From assembly GCA_040902745.1 (NCBI GenBank), contig JBBDWR010000005.1:1-44097 (forward strand): a DNA stretch of 44,097 nt. Direction: 5' to 3'. Position numbers and translations under genes: made by a program. A model generated the notes under the pieces. The model was given only the letters and a program-made list of their open reading frames with translations, made no database searches and was not told the DNA's origin. The first letter of the stretch is position 1. Each line of letters begins with the position of its first letter. Positions 22,882 through 31,314 of this stretch are shown here, piece after piece. Source of the DNA: JBBDWR01 sp040902745. Its GTDB lineage: Bacteria > Actinomycetota > UBA4738 > HRBIN12.

Positions 22882-24324
22882 GACAGCCGTCAGCGCCGGC
22901 GCCAGGACGTAGTGCCCGAACAGCACGTTGAGGTCATATGCCCCGGGGAACTTCACGGGGTCCGAGGTCCACTGCGAGAGCGCGAGCGCCGCGGTCGCGA
23001 TGAACAGCGCGATCCGTGGCACACGAGGAAGCAAGAACGCCAGCGGCAGTGTCCACACGACGTACCAGGGCAGCAGCACCGGGCCGAGCAACATCAGCGC
23101 CATCAGCGCCCATCCCCAATGCGCGCCCTGGGCCGCGACGTCCAAGCCGCCCCGCTCGGCGCGACGCCAGACCGAAACGCAGAGCGCGACAACGGTCAGC
23201 GTGAGCACCGCGGAGAAGGAGAACCGCACGATCACCTGCCCGGCGGTTCCGACCGCATCTACCCCGACGACCTCCCCGAGCCCCTCGGCGAGGCGCCCGA
23301 ACAGCCGGGAAGGAGCGAGCCATCCGGAGTGACCGAGCAGCTCGACCATCCCCAGCGACGGATCCTGCCGCTGCAGGAACCATCCGGCCACCGAGAAGAA
23401 CAACCCTCCGGCCACGGCCAGATGCGCGAGCAGGGCTCGCAGTCGCGTTCCCGGAGCGCGCCGGGCGACGGCCGCGACCACGAGCAGCAGCAACGGCAGG
23501 CCCGCCGTGGCCTTCACGAGCACGCCGAGCGTCAGCGCCGCCGTGGCGAGGTACTCCTTACGGAGCGTGAGCAGGGCGAGCCCTCCCGCGATCGCGAGCG
23601 CGACGAGCAGATCGTTGTGGCCGCCGGCGACCGACTGGAAAAGCACGACCGGGTTCAGCCCCACGGCTACTGCCGCGAACACGGCCCGATCCGGACGCAG
23701 GCGCCTCGCCAGCCACACCACGATCGCCAGGGTGGCCAGGCTCGCGGCCGCGGCGAGACCTTGGAACGCCGCGATCAATCCGGGGAGTTGTTCGATCACC
23801 CGGGTGACGCCGGCCGACAGCGCGGTGAAGCCGGCGCCGTAGACAGCGGGGGTGTCCTCCCATGCCGGTCCGACGTAGGCGAACACCGGGTCGTCCTCGA
23901 AGTCGATCGGCGTCGCCACGTACGGGTTCTCGCCGTGCACGCTGACGATCCGCCCGTACATCGCGTAGCTGTACACATCGCGAGACGCGAGCAGTGGCAG
24001 CGTCAGCACCGCGAGATGGAACACCACGGCGAGCACCACGACCGTCCGCATCGCGACCCGCCCTCGCCATGCGTCGCGCAGGACCCACAGGAACGTCCCC
24101 GTGGCCGCCAGCGCCGCGACGACGCTCACGGCCACCAGGTATCCACCTCGGAGCCCGTCGAGTCCCACGAGATCGGCGAGCCATCGGAACGGGCCCGACG
24201 GGCCGGCGCCGGGTGGCAGCGGCGGCTGCAGCGGGGATCCGGGGACCGAAGCGACGAGCGCCACGAGGCAGAATCCCGCGACGACGGCGGGGACAGACGG
24301 CGGGAGAGAGCGATCACGCTGCAC
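22792..24324 (-). CDS. MptA/MptB-like alpha-mannosyltransferase (GT-C, polyprenol-phosphate dependent)
   Basis: This encodes 510 aa from GTG, with about twelve membrane helices. SRDVYSYAMYGRIVSVHGENPY early in the protein and PWYVVWTLPLAFL near the end are typical of the actinobacterial family that includes MptA and MptB, which elongate lipomannan-type glycans with polyprenyl-phosphomannose. I infer a mannosyl- or related transferase acting on the outer face. The start is set by TAGGCT 8 nt upstream. The 3' end overlaps the convergent gene by 90 nt. Confidence 0.8.
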   Translation of the reverse strand: MQRDRSLPPSVPAVVAGFCLVALVASVPGSPLQPPLPPGAGPSGPFRWLADLVGLDGLRGGYLVAVSVVAALAATGTFLWVLRDAWRGRVAMRTVVVLAVVFHLAVLTLPLLASRDVYSYAMYGRIVSVHGENPYVATPIDFEDDPVFAYVGPAWEDTPAVYGAGFTALSAGVTRVIEQLPGLIAAFQGLAAAASLATLAIVVWLARRLRPDRAVFAAVAVGLNPVVLFQSVAGGHNDLLVALAIAGGLALLTLRKEYLATAALTLGVLVKATAGLPLLLLVVAAVARRAPGTRLRALLAHLAVAGGLFFSVAGWFLQRQDPSLGMVELLGHSGWLAPSRLFGRLAEGLGEVVGVDAVGTAGQVIVRFSFSAVLTLTVVALCVSVWRRAERGGLDVAAQGAHWGWALMALMLLGPVLLPWYVVWTLPLAFLLPRVPRIALFIATAALALSQWTSDPVKFPGAYDLNVLFGHYVLAPALTAVLVWMLLDLFRRVRSGAPLEEEERVAAPSG

Positions 24325-24332
24325 GGACGTCG

Positions 24333-24338
24333 AGCCTA
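24333..24338 (-). promoter_or_regulatory. -10 element of the MptB-like gene (near leaderless)
   Basis: Minus-strand TAGGCT, 8 nt before the GTG start. Confidence 0.5.
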
Positions 24339-24350
24339 CGCGTCACGGGG

Positions 24351-24356
24351 TAGCAT
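24351..24356 (+). promoter_or_regulatory. -10 element of pgl (leaderless)
   Basis: TAGCAT, 6 nt before the GTG at 24363. Only 38 nt separate the two divergent genes. Confidence 0.6.
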
Positions 24357-24362
24357 CCGCAC

Positions 24363-25130
24363 GTGGCCGGCCAACAACACGATCTCGTCGTCTATCCGGA
24401 CGCCGAAGCACTGACCCGGGGGGCGGCGGAACGGATCGTGGAACTGGCTCGTGACGCCGTCGACGCGCGAGGGCGGTTCACGATCGCGCTCTCGGGTGGG
24501 AACACTCCGCGCGCCTTGTACCGGTTGCTCGCCACACCATCGTTCGCGCCACGGATCGACTGGGAGCGCGTCGAGGTCTTCTTCAGCGATGAGCGCTGCG
24601 TGCCGGTCGACGACGACCGGAGCAATCTCCGGATGGCTACCGACGCCTTGCTCGCCCACGTACCGATCCCCGCGGAACAGGTGCACCGGATCCACGGCGA
24701 GGAGGAGGATCCCGAAGACGCCGCCGACGACTACGAAGAGGACCTCGCCGACGTGTTCGACCTGGAACCGCCAGGCGACGAGCCCGGTTCGGACACCCCG
24801 CGATTCGACCTGATCCTGCTCGGACTCGGCGAGAACGGACACACGGCGTCATTGTTCCCGCATACCGGCGCCGTCTTCGAGGACGTGCGATGGGTCGCCG
24901 CCTACAACGTGCAGGAGGCCGGCATGTGGCGCGTCACGATGACGCCTGTCGTCCTGAACGCCGCCCTGAACGTGGTGTTTTTGGTCACGGGCCGAGAAAA
25001 GGCACCGGTGCTGCGGCCGGTGCTGCACGGCGAGTACGACCCGGATCCGCTGCCGGCACAGATCGTCCGGCCGATCGACGGCAACCTCACGTGGATGGTC
25101 GACGAGGTGGCCGCGGCGGCCCTGCCCTAA
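24363..25130 (+). CDS. pgl: 6-phosphogluconolactonase
   Basis: Pgl hydrolyses 6-phosphogluconolactone in the oxidative pentose phosphate pathway, giving NADPH-producing flux. The 255-aa product has FTIALSGGNTPRALYRLL, VEVFFSDERCVP and LLGLGENGHTASLFP (residues 152-166), all diagnostic of the Pgl/DevB family and distinct from glucosamine-6-phosphate deaminase. An acidic stretch (HGEEEDPEDAADDYEED) is a local embellishment. No zwf, opcA or tal gene is adjacent, unlike many actinomycetes. Confidence 0.95.
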   Translation: MAGQQHDLVVYPDAEALTRGAAERIVELARDAVDARGRFTIALSGGNTPRALYRLLATPSFAPRIDWERVEVFFSDERCVPVDDDRSNLRMATDALLAHVPIPAEQVHRIHGEEEDPEDAADDYEEDLADVFDLEPPGDEPGSDTPRFDLILLGLGENGHTASLFPHTGAVFEDVRWVAAYNVQEAGMWRVTMTPVVLNAALNVVFLVTGREKAPVLRPVLHGEYDPDPLPAQIVRPIDGNLTWMVDEVAAAALP

Positions 25131-25150
25131 GGGCCTCGCGACGCGGGCGG

Positions 25151-26239
25151 TCAGCCGACCAAGCGGTAGAAGCGGAACACGTCGTGTTCGATCGGCAGTA
25201 TCTCGATGCCGTTGAAGCCGCCCTGGCGCGCGTATCCCTCGAGGGTTGCGGGCCGCATGACCGTACCGGTGCCCACGCTGCCCTCGGATGCAAGACCGTC
25301 CGGCAGGCACACGAGTGTGCTGAATCCGTACATCACGCGCTCGATAGGATCCCCGACCGCGCCGAAGTCCTCCGCGACGCCTTCGTCGACGACCACGACG
25401 GTGCCGTCGTCGCCCACCAGCCGACGCATCGAGGCGAGCACCGAGACCGGATCGGGCATGTCGTGAACACATTCGCATGCGATCGCGAGATCGTAGGTCC
25501 CCGACAGGGAAGGATCCCCGGCGTCGCGGTCGTGGAACGTGACCCGATCGGCGACACCGGCCTCCGATGCGTTGACCCGCGCTGCTTCGATCGACGGTGT
25601 GTCCAGGTCGTAGCCGTCCACGGCGATCTCCGGGAACACGCGCGCCAACCCGATCGCCGACCACCCGAACCCGCATCCGATGTCGGCCACGCGTCCGCCG
25701 TTGCGCAGCCGCTCGCCGATGTCGTCGATCCCCGCGAGCATGTCGGGGAGCAGGTGCAGGAACAGGGGCCGGTTCTGATCAGCCTGCGCTTGCCGTATCA
25801 GATCACCGAAGTCGTTCCACGATACGCCGCCTCCACCTTTGTAGGCATCGATCAGCGCCGGGAACTGCAACGCCGCCGCGGTTATCGCCGTCGGCATCGG
25901 GGCCATGTATCGCAGGCTGTCGCGATCGACGAGCACATCCGCATGCGGTGGCGGCAACGCGTACCGACGCTCGGCCGCCTCCGCCGTAGCATCGTCGACC
26001 TCCAGGACGCCGGCGATCGTCTGCTGCTCCAGCCACTCACGTGCGTAGCGTTCGGCCGTGTCGGTCCGGGCCGCGAGTTCCTTCGAGGTCGCCGGTCCCT
26101 CATCGGCCAGGCTCCGATAGAAGCCGAGCCGCGAACCGATCGCGACCGTGAGCCCTTCCATCATGCCGAGTGTCGTCTCGAACATCCGCTCGGCGAAAGC
26201 GTCCGCACGTTGCTCGTGTTCCATGGTCGTGGTCGACAT
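25151..26239 (-). CDS. Rv2258c-like SAM-dependent methyltransferase with winged-helix N-domain
   Basis: This encodes 362 aa. An N-terminal helix-rich winged domain (residues 10-100, with TSKELAARTDTAERYAREWLE) precedes a methyltransferase fold with VADIGCGFGW, VDGYDLDTPSIEAAR, HDRDAGDP and CECVHDMPDP. The arrangement matches the Mycobacterium Rv2258c family, whose substrate is unknown. The second in-frame Met is only 5 codons on; AGGAGG before the first ATG decides the start. Convergent with pgl. Confidence 0.88.
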   Translation of the reverse strand: MSTTTMEHEQRADAFAERMFETTLGMMEGLTVAIGSRLGFYRSLADEGPATSKELAARTDTAERYAREWLEQQTIAGVLEVDDATAEAAERRYALPPPHADVLVDRDSLRYMAPMPTAITAAALQFPALIDAYKGGGGVSWNDFGDLIRQAQADQNRPLFLHLLPDMLAGIDDIGERLRNGGRVADIGCGFGWSAIGLARVFPEIAVDGYDLDTPSIEAARVNASEAGVADRVTFHDRDAGDPSLSGTYDLAIACECVHDMPDPVSVLASMRRLVGDDGTVVVVDEGVAEDFGAVGDPIERVMYGFSTLVCLPDGLASEGSVGTGTVMRPATLEGYARQGGFNGIEILPIEHDVFRFYRLVG

Positions 26240-26296
26240 CAGGGCCTCCTGTGGTTCGCGGGCGAGTCGTCCTCGATCTGCTCCGTCGGGATCGGA

Positions 26297-26731
26297 TCAG
26301 TTTACGGTCAGCTCACCGGTCATCGATGGATGGATCTCGCAGACCCAGTCGTAGTCGCCGGCTTCGAGATCGATCGTCACGTCCACCGACGCGCCGGCGC
26401 CGAGATCCTGATTGACGTCGGTTCCCTTGATCGTGAAGGTGTGCTCCGTACTGTCCTGGTTCTCGACCGCGACCTCGGCTCCCGTGTCCACGCTGAGCGT
26501 GTCGGGCGACCAGGCGAGCCCCGACGCGACGATCGTGTTCTCTTCCCCGGAAGATCCGTCGTCGGATGAGTCGGCTTCACCCTCGGTGCCTTCGGGATCT
26601 TCCTCGCCGACCGCCTCGTTGGCCGGGTCGTCCTGCGCCTCCTGTGAGTCGCCACCGCCGCACGCGGCGAGCGCCCCGAACGCCAGCGCAACGAGTAGCA
26701 GCGCCAGCGCGATCCGGAACCGTGAATGCAT
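26297..26731 (-). CDS. cupredoxin (plastocyanin-like) lipoprotein
   Basis: This encodes 144 aa. The signal peptide ends in the lipobox LAAC (Cys24). An acidic linker (residues 32-64) leads to a type-1 copper domain with His97 (TEHTF) and Cys131-x2-His134-x2-Met137 (VCEIHPSM), so all four copper ligands are present. It should be a membrane-tethered electron carrier on the outer face. Its electron partners are not evident in the neighbourhood. Confidence 0.9.
   Translation of the reverse strand: MHSRFRIALALLLVALAFGALAACGGGDSQEAQDDPANEAVGEEDPEGTEGEADSSDDGSSGEENTIVASGLAWSPDTLSVDTGAEVAVENQDSTEHTFTIKGTDVNQDLGAGASVDVTIDLEAGDYDWVCEIHPSMTGELTVN
26299..26304 (-). promoter_or_regulatory. -10 element of the Rv2258c-like gene
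   Basis: Minus-strand TAAACT overlaps the stop codon of the upstream cupredoxin gene. The leader would be about 52 nt and carries AGGAGG. Confidence 0.35.
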
Positions 26732-26790
26732 CGGTGCCCTCCCTTGGGTTCTCGTGAGCCGGCGCGACGGATCAACGCCAGCCGACGCTC

Positions 26791-26796
26791 AGCCTA
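26791..26796 (-). promoter_or_regulatory. -10 element of the cupredoxin gene
   Basis: Minus-strand TAGGCT with a leader of about 53 nt that carries GGGAGGG. This is a leadered counterpart to the leaderless genes. Confidence 0.4.
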
Positions 26797-26813
26797 CCCC
26801 GACGCGGATCTGA

Positions 26814-26851
26814 GGGGGCACGCCCCCGTGGCGGAGATTCGAGGTCTCCGC
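26814..26851 (-). terminator. two GC-rich hairpins after the PRC-barrel gene
   Basis: GGGGG-CACG-CCCCC (26814-26827) and GCGGAGA-TTCGAGG-TCTCCGC (26831-26851) lie just beyond the stop of the minus-strand PRC-barrel gene. No T-run follows, so termination is inferred from position only. Confidence 0.4.
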
Positions 26852-26874
26852 TCCGGGGGACTCACGGGTCTGGA

Positions 26875-27303
26875 TCAGGCGGCACGAGCGCGGTCGAGCA
26901 CACGACCGTCGACCACGAACTCGTCCGGTCGCGCGCTGCGGCGCAGCGCATGATCGGGGACGAACAGCACCGGCGCCGGGCGGTCGCCGCTCGTTCCGAT
27001 CGCAATCGTGGTCGTCTTGGACTCGACCCCGATCAGCAGATCCTGCACGCTGCCCAGGTGCTCACCGGAGGGATCCACGACCCTGCTGCCGACCACCGGA
27101 CCGGCGTGCACGGGTCGGCGTACCGTCGTGCGGAACGCCGTGGTCGCCACCGCGACCGCTGGCCCGAATTTGCGGGCCCACCGGAAGAGTGCAGGGCGGC
27201 GATCGTCTGCGGTGCGCAGTCCTTCGGGCTCGTCCGTGCAGCAACGAGCGTGATCGTGGCGTACGGGCTCGAAGGCCCGGTAGAGCTGGAAGGTGCCTCG
27301 CAT
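26875..27303 (-). CDS. PRC-barrel domain protein
   Basis: This encodes 142 aa. Residues 70-125 (GSRVVDPSGEHLGSVQDLLIGV, then APVLFVPDHALRR) form a PRC-barrel, a small beta domain that mediates protein binding in photosynthetic reaction centres and in RimM. The N-terminal 65 residues are basic with CC and HH pairs and match nothing I know. GAGGAGGT precedes the ATG. Its role is unknown. Confidence 0.7.
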   Translation of the reverse strand: MRGTFQLYRAFEPVRHDHARCCTDEPEGLRTADDRRPALFRWARKFGPAVAVATTAFRTTVRRPVHAGPVVGSRVVDPSGEHLGSVQDLLIGVESKTTTIAIGTSGDRPAPVLFVPDHALRRSARPDEFVVDGRVLDRARAA

Positions 27304-27417
27304 GCCGTTCTACCTCCTCGTTCTCGCTCGTTTTCCGTTTCGCCTCGAGCAAGGAAAAGCCGCCTGCGCCAGAGAAGGTGCGCACGCGGCCGAGTTCCTC
27401 CCATCAGCTCGCATCCC

Positions 27418-27423
27418 ACGCTA
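27418..27423 (-). promoter_or_regulatory. possible -10 element of the PRC-barrel gene
   Basis: Minus-strand TAGCGT would give a leader of about 108 nt. I looked for a riboswitch fold in the leader and did not find a convincing one. Confidence 0.25.
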
Positions 27424-27535
27424 CGAAGCCATCGGAGTCTGGTCAACCGGATCGGCGGTTCGCCACAGTTCCTTCACGTTCCCGGCATGTTCCGGGCGCC
27501 CACCCGACGCCGGGCGGACACCCTCGGGCGTCGGG

Positions 27536-27541
27536 TAGCCT
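27536..27541 (+). promoter_or_regulatory. -10 element of the Nim-like gene (leaderless)
   Basis: TAGCCT, 6 nt before the ATG at 27548. Confidence 0.55.
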
Positions 27542-27547
27542 CTGCAC

Positions 27548-28228
27548 ATGTCGACGACGAACGAGACGCCACGCGCGTCCACCGACCGAACCCGGATCCG
27601 CAGGCTTCCCGAACTGGGGGCCTACGACCGCGAAACGATCGATGCGATCCTCGACGAGGCGATCGTCTGTCACCTGGGGTTCGTGCAGGACGATCAGCCG
27701 TTCGTGATCCCGACGCTGCACGCGCGGATCGGAGATGAACTGTTCGTGCATGGATCGGCGGCCAGTCGGACCCTGCGCAGCTTGTCCTCCGGCATGGCGG
27801 CGTGTGTCGAGGTCACGTTGTTGGACGGTATCGTCCTGGCGCGCTCGGCGTTCGAGAGCAGCGTGAACTATCGGTCCGTGGTGATCCTCGGAACCGCGAC
27901 GCCCGTCGAGGACCGCGAGCAGAAGCTCGCAGCACTCGAGGCGTTCACCGAGCAACTCGTGCCGGGACGGTGGGCAGACGCACGGCTGCCCACCGAGCAG
28001 GAGCTGAAGGCGACCTCGGTGCTGCGGCTCCCACTCGACGAGTGCTCGGCGAAGATGAACATGGGTGGGCCCGACGACTCCGACTCGCCCGACGCGCAGC
28101 TCGACATCTGGGCAGGCGTGATCCCCTTGAAGCTCGTCTCCGGCGAGCCCGTGCCCGATCCGGAACTCAAACCGGGCCTGCCGACACCCGACTACACGAT
28201 CGGCTACCGCAGACCCGGCTGGGAGTGA
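27548..28228 (+). CDS. pyridoxamine 5'-phosphate oxidase-like flavin-binding protein (NimA group)
   Basis: This encodes 226 aa. AILDEAIVCHLGFVQDDQPFVIPTLHARIGDELFVHGS, MAACVEVTLLDGIVLARSAFESSVNYRSVVILG and the later PLKLVSGEPV are typical of the split-barrel flavoprotein group that includes nitroimidazole-resistance (Nim) proteins. It likely binds FMN or F420-type flavin; the substrate is unknown. A second split-barrel protein is encoded at 42165-42653. Confidence 0.88.
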   Translation: MSTTNETPRASTDRTRIRRLPELGAYDRETIDAILDEAIVCHLGFVQDDQPFVIPTLHARIGDELFVHGSAASRTLRSLSSGMAACVEVTLLDGIVLARSAFESSVNYRSVVILGTATPVEDREQKLAALEAFTEQLVPGRWADARLPTEQELKATSVLRLPLDECSAKMNMGGPDDSDSPDAQLDIWAGVIPLKLVSGEPVPDPELKPGLPTPDYTIGYRRPGWE

Positions 28229-28235
28229 CGCGCCT

Positions 28236-28577
28236 CTAGCGCTCCGCGGCGCAACCAACGCACAACGTCGACCACGGGATCGCCTCGAGCCGTTCGGCCG
28301 GGATCTCGGCGCCGCACACCTCGCAGGTACCGTAAGCGCCCTCGGTGAGCGCTTCGAGCGCGCGATCGACCTGCTCCGCGACCTCGGACAGCTTCTCGGC
28401 CACGCCGACCTTGTTGAGCCGGTCCACGGCCTCGGTGGTCCCGTCCCCGATCCGCTTGCCGAACGACACCGCCGCCATCGGATCGCGTGGCACGGCGGTC
28501 AGGACCGCCAGCTCTGCGGCGAGCTCCTCCTTCTTCGCGAGCAGCACACGCTCGATCGTCTCGGTATCGGTTGCCAC
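28236..28577 (-). CDS. TraR/DksA-type zinc-finger protein
   Basis: This encodes 113 aa: a coiled-coil N-terminal half (ETIERVLLAKKEELAAEL) and a C-terminal four-Cys zinc finger, CEVC (85-88) and CVGC (106-109), as in DksA, which binds the RNA polymerase secondary channel. The GTG at 28577 was preferred because GGAGG lies 5 nt upstream; the ATG at 28613 is only 2 nt after the -10 box and would not be inside the transcript. The DksA tip Asp pair is not clearly present, so regulation of transcription is uncertain. Confidence 0.85.
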   Translation of the reverse strand: MATDTETIERVLLAKKEELAAELAVLTAVPRDPMAAVSFGKRIGDGTTEAVDRLNKVGVAEKLSEVAEQVDRALEALTEGAYGTCEVCGAEIPAERLEAIPWSTLCVGCAAER

Positions 28578-28615
28578 GGGCGCCTCCACGGCGCGGGGAC
28601 GGGGCGCCGACATCC

Positions 28616-28621
28616 AGTCTA
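28616..28621 (-). promoter_or_regulatory. -10 element of the DksA-like gene
   Basis: Minus-strand TAGACT. Transcription would begin near 28609, downstream of the ATG at 28613, which argues for the internal GTG start. Confidence 0.45.
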
Positions 28622-28675
28622 CGCAGCGGTCGGTGGTCGAACTCGGTCAGGCCCGTCCCGAGACGCCGCACGGGC

Positions 28676-28765
28676 TCAGCGGTTGGCGAGCGCGTCGCGG
28701 ATCTCGCGCAGTAGCCGCACCTCCTCGGCGATGCGCCGACCCTCGAGGCAGATGGCTCGTCGCAA
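28676..28765 (-). pseudogene. 29-codon frame resembling an MscL C-terminus
   Basis: From a TTG the frame reads RRAICLEGRRIAEEVRLLRE and then IRDALANR before TGA. The EEVRLLREIRDALAN part resembles the cytoplasmic helix that ends MscL channels (EEVLLTEIRDLL). An in-frame stop lies just upstream, so no channel is encoded. It may be a gene remnant, a small coiled-coil protein or chance. Confidence 0.25.
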
Positions 28766-28800
28766 ACGCGAGGTTCATCGGCGAAGCAACACGGAGGGGG

Positions 28801-28806
28801 TAGGCT
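28801..28806 (+). promoter_or_regulatory. -10 element of the sulfatase gene (leaderless)
   Basis: TAGGCT, 7 nt before the ATG at 28814. Confidence 0.55.
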
Positions 28807-28813
28807 CCGAACC

Positions 28814-30289
28814 ATGCGGCGTGCCCTTCCCCGAGCGGCCCTGTGCCTCGTGCTCGTGTTCGCGGTCGCGTGTTCGGGTGCCGCCGGATCCGATCTCCCC
28901 ACCCCGGCGGATCCGCCCGCGCCGACCTCGGCACCTCCCACGACGGCCGCTCCCGCGCCGTCGGTACCGCGACCCAAGAACATCGTCGTGATCCTCACCG
29001 ACGATCAGCGATGGGACACGCTCTGGGCGATGCCGCGCGTACAGCAGGATCTGATCGAGCCCGGGGTCGTCTTCGAGAACGCTTACGTCGTGAACCCCGT
29101 CTGCTGTCCGAGCCGCGCGAGCATCCTTACCGGGCTCTACTCGAAGCACACGGGGGTCTATACGAACGGCCGCCCGGACGGCGGCGTCTGGGCGTTCGAC
29201 CCGCGCCGAACGATCGCAACCTCGCTGCAACACGCCGGCTACCGGACGGCCCTCGTCGGCAAGTACCTCAACGGGTACGAGGGAACGGCCGTCCCACCAG
29301 GGTGGGACCGATGGTTCGCGTTCGCCGGCGGCGATTTCGGCGCGAACTACGTCGACTACGTCGTCAACGACGACGGGCGCTTGCGGAACTTCGGCAGCGC
29401 GAAGCCCGAGTACTCCCTCGACGTCCTGACGGGCCAGGCCGTTCGATTGATCCGCCAAACGCGAAAGCCGCTGTTCCTTTATCTCGCGGTGTCGGCTCCG
29501 CACAGCCCCGCGATCCCGGCCCCCCGGTACGCTTCGGGCTTCGTCAGCGGCTTGGAACCCAATCGCCCACCGAGCTTCAACGAGGCCGACGTCTCGGACA
29601 AGCCCCGATGGCTCCGCAGGCTCGACCCGCTGCACGAGCTCCCCGACGGGAGCGTCCCGCGTTCGGACGACCGACAAGCACAACACATGGCAACCCTGTT
29701 GTCAGTGGACGAGATGGTCGGCACGGTCATCGACACGCTCGCGGAGCAGGGCGAGCTCGAGGAAACGATGATCGTGTTCGCGAGCGACAACGGCCTGCAG
29801 TCGGGAGAACACCGACTCACGTCGAAGTACGTGCCGTATGAGGAGTCGATCCGCATCCCGCTGGTCGTGCGGTTCGACCCGGCGATGCAGGCGGGCGTCC
29901 GCAACCGGGACCTGGCACTCAACATCGACATCGCTCCCACGATCGCCGCAGCGGCAGGCGTGCGGCGGACGGACCACGACGGCCGCAGCCTGCTTCCTCT
30001 ACTGCGCAACAAGGACGTGGCGTGGCGCGACGACTTCCTCGTCGAGCATGCACGGGAAGGCACCGGTCCGCCGGTGCCGAGCTACTGCGCGATCCATGGC
30101 GAGCGCTGGGTGTACGTCCGGTACGCAACCGAAGAAGAGGAGTTGTACGACCTGCAGACCGATCCCTACCAGCTTGCCAACCTGTCCGAGTCAAAAGGGG
30201 TTCGTGGGCGACTCGAGGACATGCGTCGACAACTCCGCGGTGCCTGCCGGCCGACGCCGCCCGGATTCCCCGCGAGCGCACTGCCGTGA
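28814..30289 (+). CDS. exported sulfatase
   Basis: This encodes 491 aa. The signal peptide ends at VAC (Cys20), a possible lipobox, followed by a Pro/Ala/Thr-rich linker. The sulfatase domain starts KNIVVILTDDQRWDTL (metal-binding DD) and contains CCPSRASILTG (97-107); Cys97 is the residue converted to formylglycine in type I sulfatases. Later VFASDNGLQSGEHRL supplies further active-site residues. The product resembles arylsulfatase and N-acetylglucosamine-6-sulfatase proteins and would cleave sulfate esters outside the membrane. No formylglycine-generating enzyme gene is in the window. Confidence 0.93.
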   Translation: MRRALPRAALCLVLVFAVACSGAAGSDLPTPADPPAPTSAPPTTAAPAPSVPRPKNIVVILTDDQRWDTLWAMPRVQQDLIEPGVVFENAYVVNPVCCPSRASILTGLYSKHTGVYTNGRPDGGVWAFDPRRTIATSLQHAGYRTALVGKYLNGYEGTAVPPGWDRWFAFAGGDFGANYVDYVVNDDGRLRNFGSAKPEYSLDVLTGQAVRLIRQTRKPLFLYLAVSAPHSPAIPAPRYASGFVSGLEPNRPPSFNEADVSDKPRWLRRLDPLHELPDGSVPRSDDRQAQHMATLLSVDEMVGTVIDTLAEQGELEETMIVFASDNGLQSGEHRLTSKYVPYEESIRIPLVVRFDPAMQAGVRNRDLALNIDIAPTIAAAAGVRRTDHDGRSLLPLLRNKDVAWRDDFLVEHAREGTGPPVPSYCAIHGERWVYVRYATEEEELYDLQTDPYQLANLSESKGVRGRLEDMRRQLRGACRPTPPGFPASALP

Positions 30290-30318
30290 CCCCCCTGGCG
30301 CCGATCGGCCGGGAGCGC

Positions 30319-30324
30319 TAAGGT
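30319..30324 (+). promoter_or_regulatory. possible -10 element of the TolB-like gene
   Basis: TAAGGT with a leader of about 56 nt. Within the leader lies AAGGTCG...CGACCTT (30341-30363), a 7-bp stem with a 9-nt loop, then GAAAGGG 7 nt before the ATG. Confidence 0.4.
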
Positions 30325-30386
30325 TCGGCTCAGCGAAACGAAGGTCGGTCGAAGATCGACCTTCCCCTGACCGAAAGGGTGTTTGG

Positions 30387-31292
30387 ATGCGGGCGACGCG
30401 GCGGTTCCGTGCAGCTGCCGTTTCGGTGCTCTCGGTCGGCGTGCTCTGGTCGGCGTCTCCCGCGACTGCCACGTACTCGACCGAACCCGTCAAGATCACC
30501 TTCTCCCGGATCCGCGCACAGGAGAAGTCCGACCTCTGGACCGCCAGGTTCAACGGCAGGGAGTTCCGCAACATCACCGACGGTCATCCCCCGCGCGCGT
30601 ACGCGGGCAAGCTGTCCCCCGACCGTTTGAGTTTGGTCTACCTCGCGAAGAAGGACGGCAACCTCGAGTTGTTCGTGGCACGAGCCGACGGTTCGCGTCC
30701 CAAGCGGATCACCAGAACCCCGCAGGACGAGCTGTGGCCGAACTGGGGTCCGGGAAGCGGCCGGATCATCTTCGCTCGACAATCGATCACCGATACGGAT
30801 CTGTTCACGATCCGGGTCGACGGCAAAAAGATCCATCGGCTGTCGGACAACAACCACGACGAGCTCTACCCGGTGTTCAACCCGTTCGGCGGTGCGGTGG
30901 CCTTCACGGTGATCCGCGGCGGTGAACAGGACATCTTCGTCAGCGACCCGGACGGAAGGGATCGGCGTCCCGTGACGGCGACCCCCGCCGTCGAGACGTC
31001 CTGCGATTGGTCTCCCGACGGCTCGAAGATCCTGCTCGTCAAGGAGGTCGACGGGAAAGGCGATCTCTACACGATCTCTCCTTCGGGCGCGAACCTGAAG
31101 GCGGTATCCAAGACGGGTCGCGACGAGAGCTACGGCTACTTCGCCCCGGGTGGCCGCCAGATCGCGTACGAGGCCAAAGATGGCGGCCGGGTACAGATCT
31201 TCACGATGACGGCGGCGGGGAGGAACAAGAAGCAGCGCACGAGAACGGATTTCGCCGACAATCGTCTGCAGTTGCCGCCGCCGGTCGTCTGA
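30387..31292 (+). CDS. secreted TolB-like beta-propeller protein
   Basis: This encodes 301 aa with a Sec signal peptide (VSVLSVGVLWSASPATA). The rest is about six WD/PD40-type blades: AYAGKLSPDRLSLVYLA, ELWPNWGPGSGRIIFA, DELYPVFNPFGGAVAF, CDWSPDGSKILLV and GYFAPGGRQIAYEA, each followed by a DLFTI-like strand. No Pal or Tol partner is present; in a monoderm it is an extracellular binding protein of unknown ligand. GAAAGGG before the ATG at 30387 sets the start. Confidence 0.85.
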   Translation: MRATRRFRAAAVSVLSVGVLWSASPATATYSTEPVKITFSRIRAQEKSDLWTARFNGREFRNITDGHPPRAYAGKLSPDRLSLVYLAKKDGNLELFVARADGSRPKRITRTPQDELWPNWGPGSGRIIFARQSITDTDLFTIRVDGKKIHRLSDNNHDELYPVFNPFGGAVAFTVIRGGEQDIFVSDPDGRDRRPVTATPAVETSCDWSPDGSKILLVKEVDGKGDLYTISPSGANLKAVSKTGRDESYGYFAPGGRQIAYEAKDGGRVQIFTMTAAGRNKKQRTRTDFADNRLQLPPPVV

Positions 31293-31314
31293 TCTGATCC
31301 GATCCGCGCGCCCG

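Noticed and set aside
22912..24414. 500-codon plus-strand frame opposite the MptB-like gene
   Set aside because: Low-complexity charged sequence with no membrane or domain pattern, while the minus strand gives a clear polytopic protein.
27304..27417. Riboswitch in the PRC-barrel leader
   Set aside because: Some GC stems can be drawn, but no known aptamer core was recognised.
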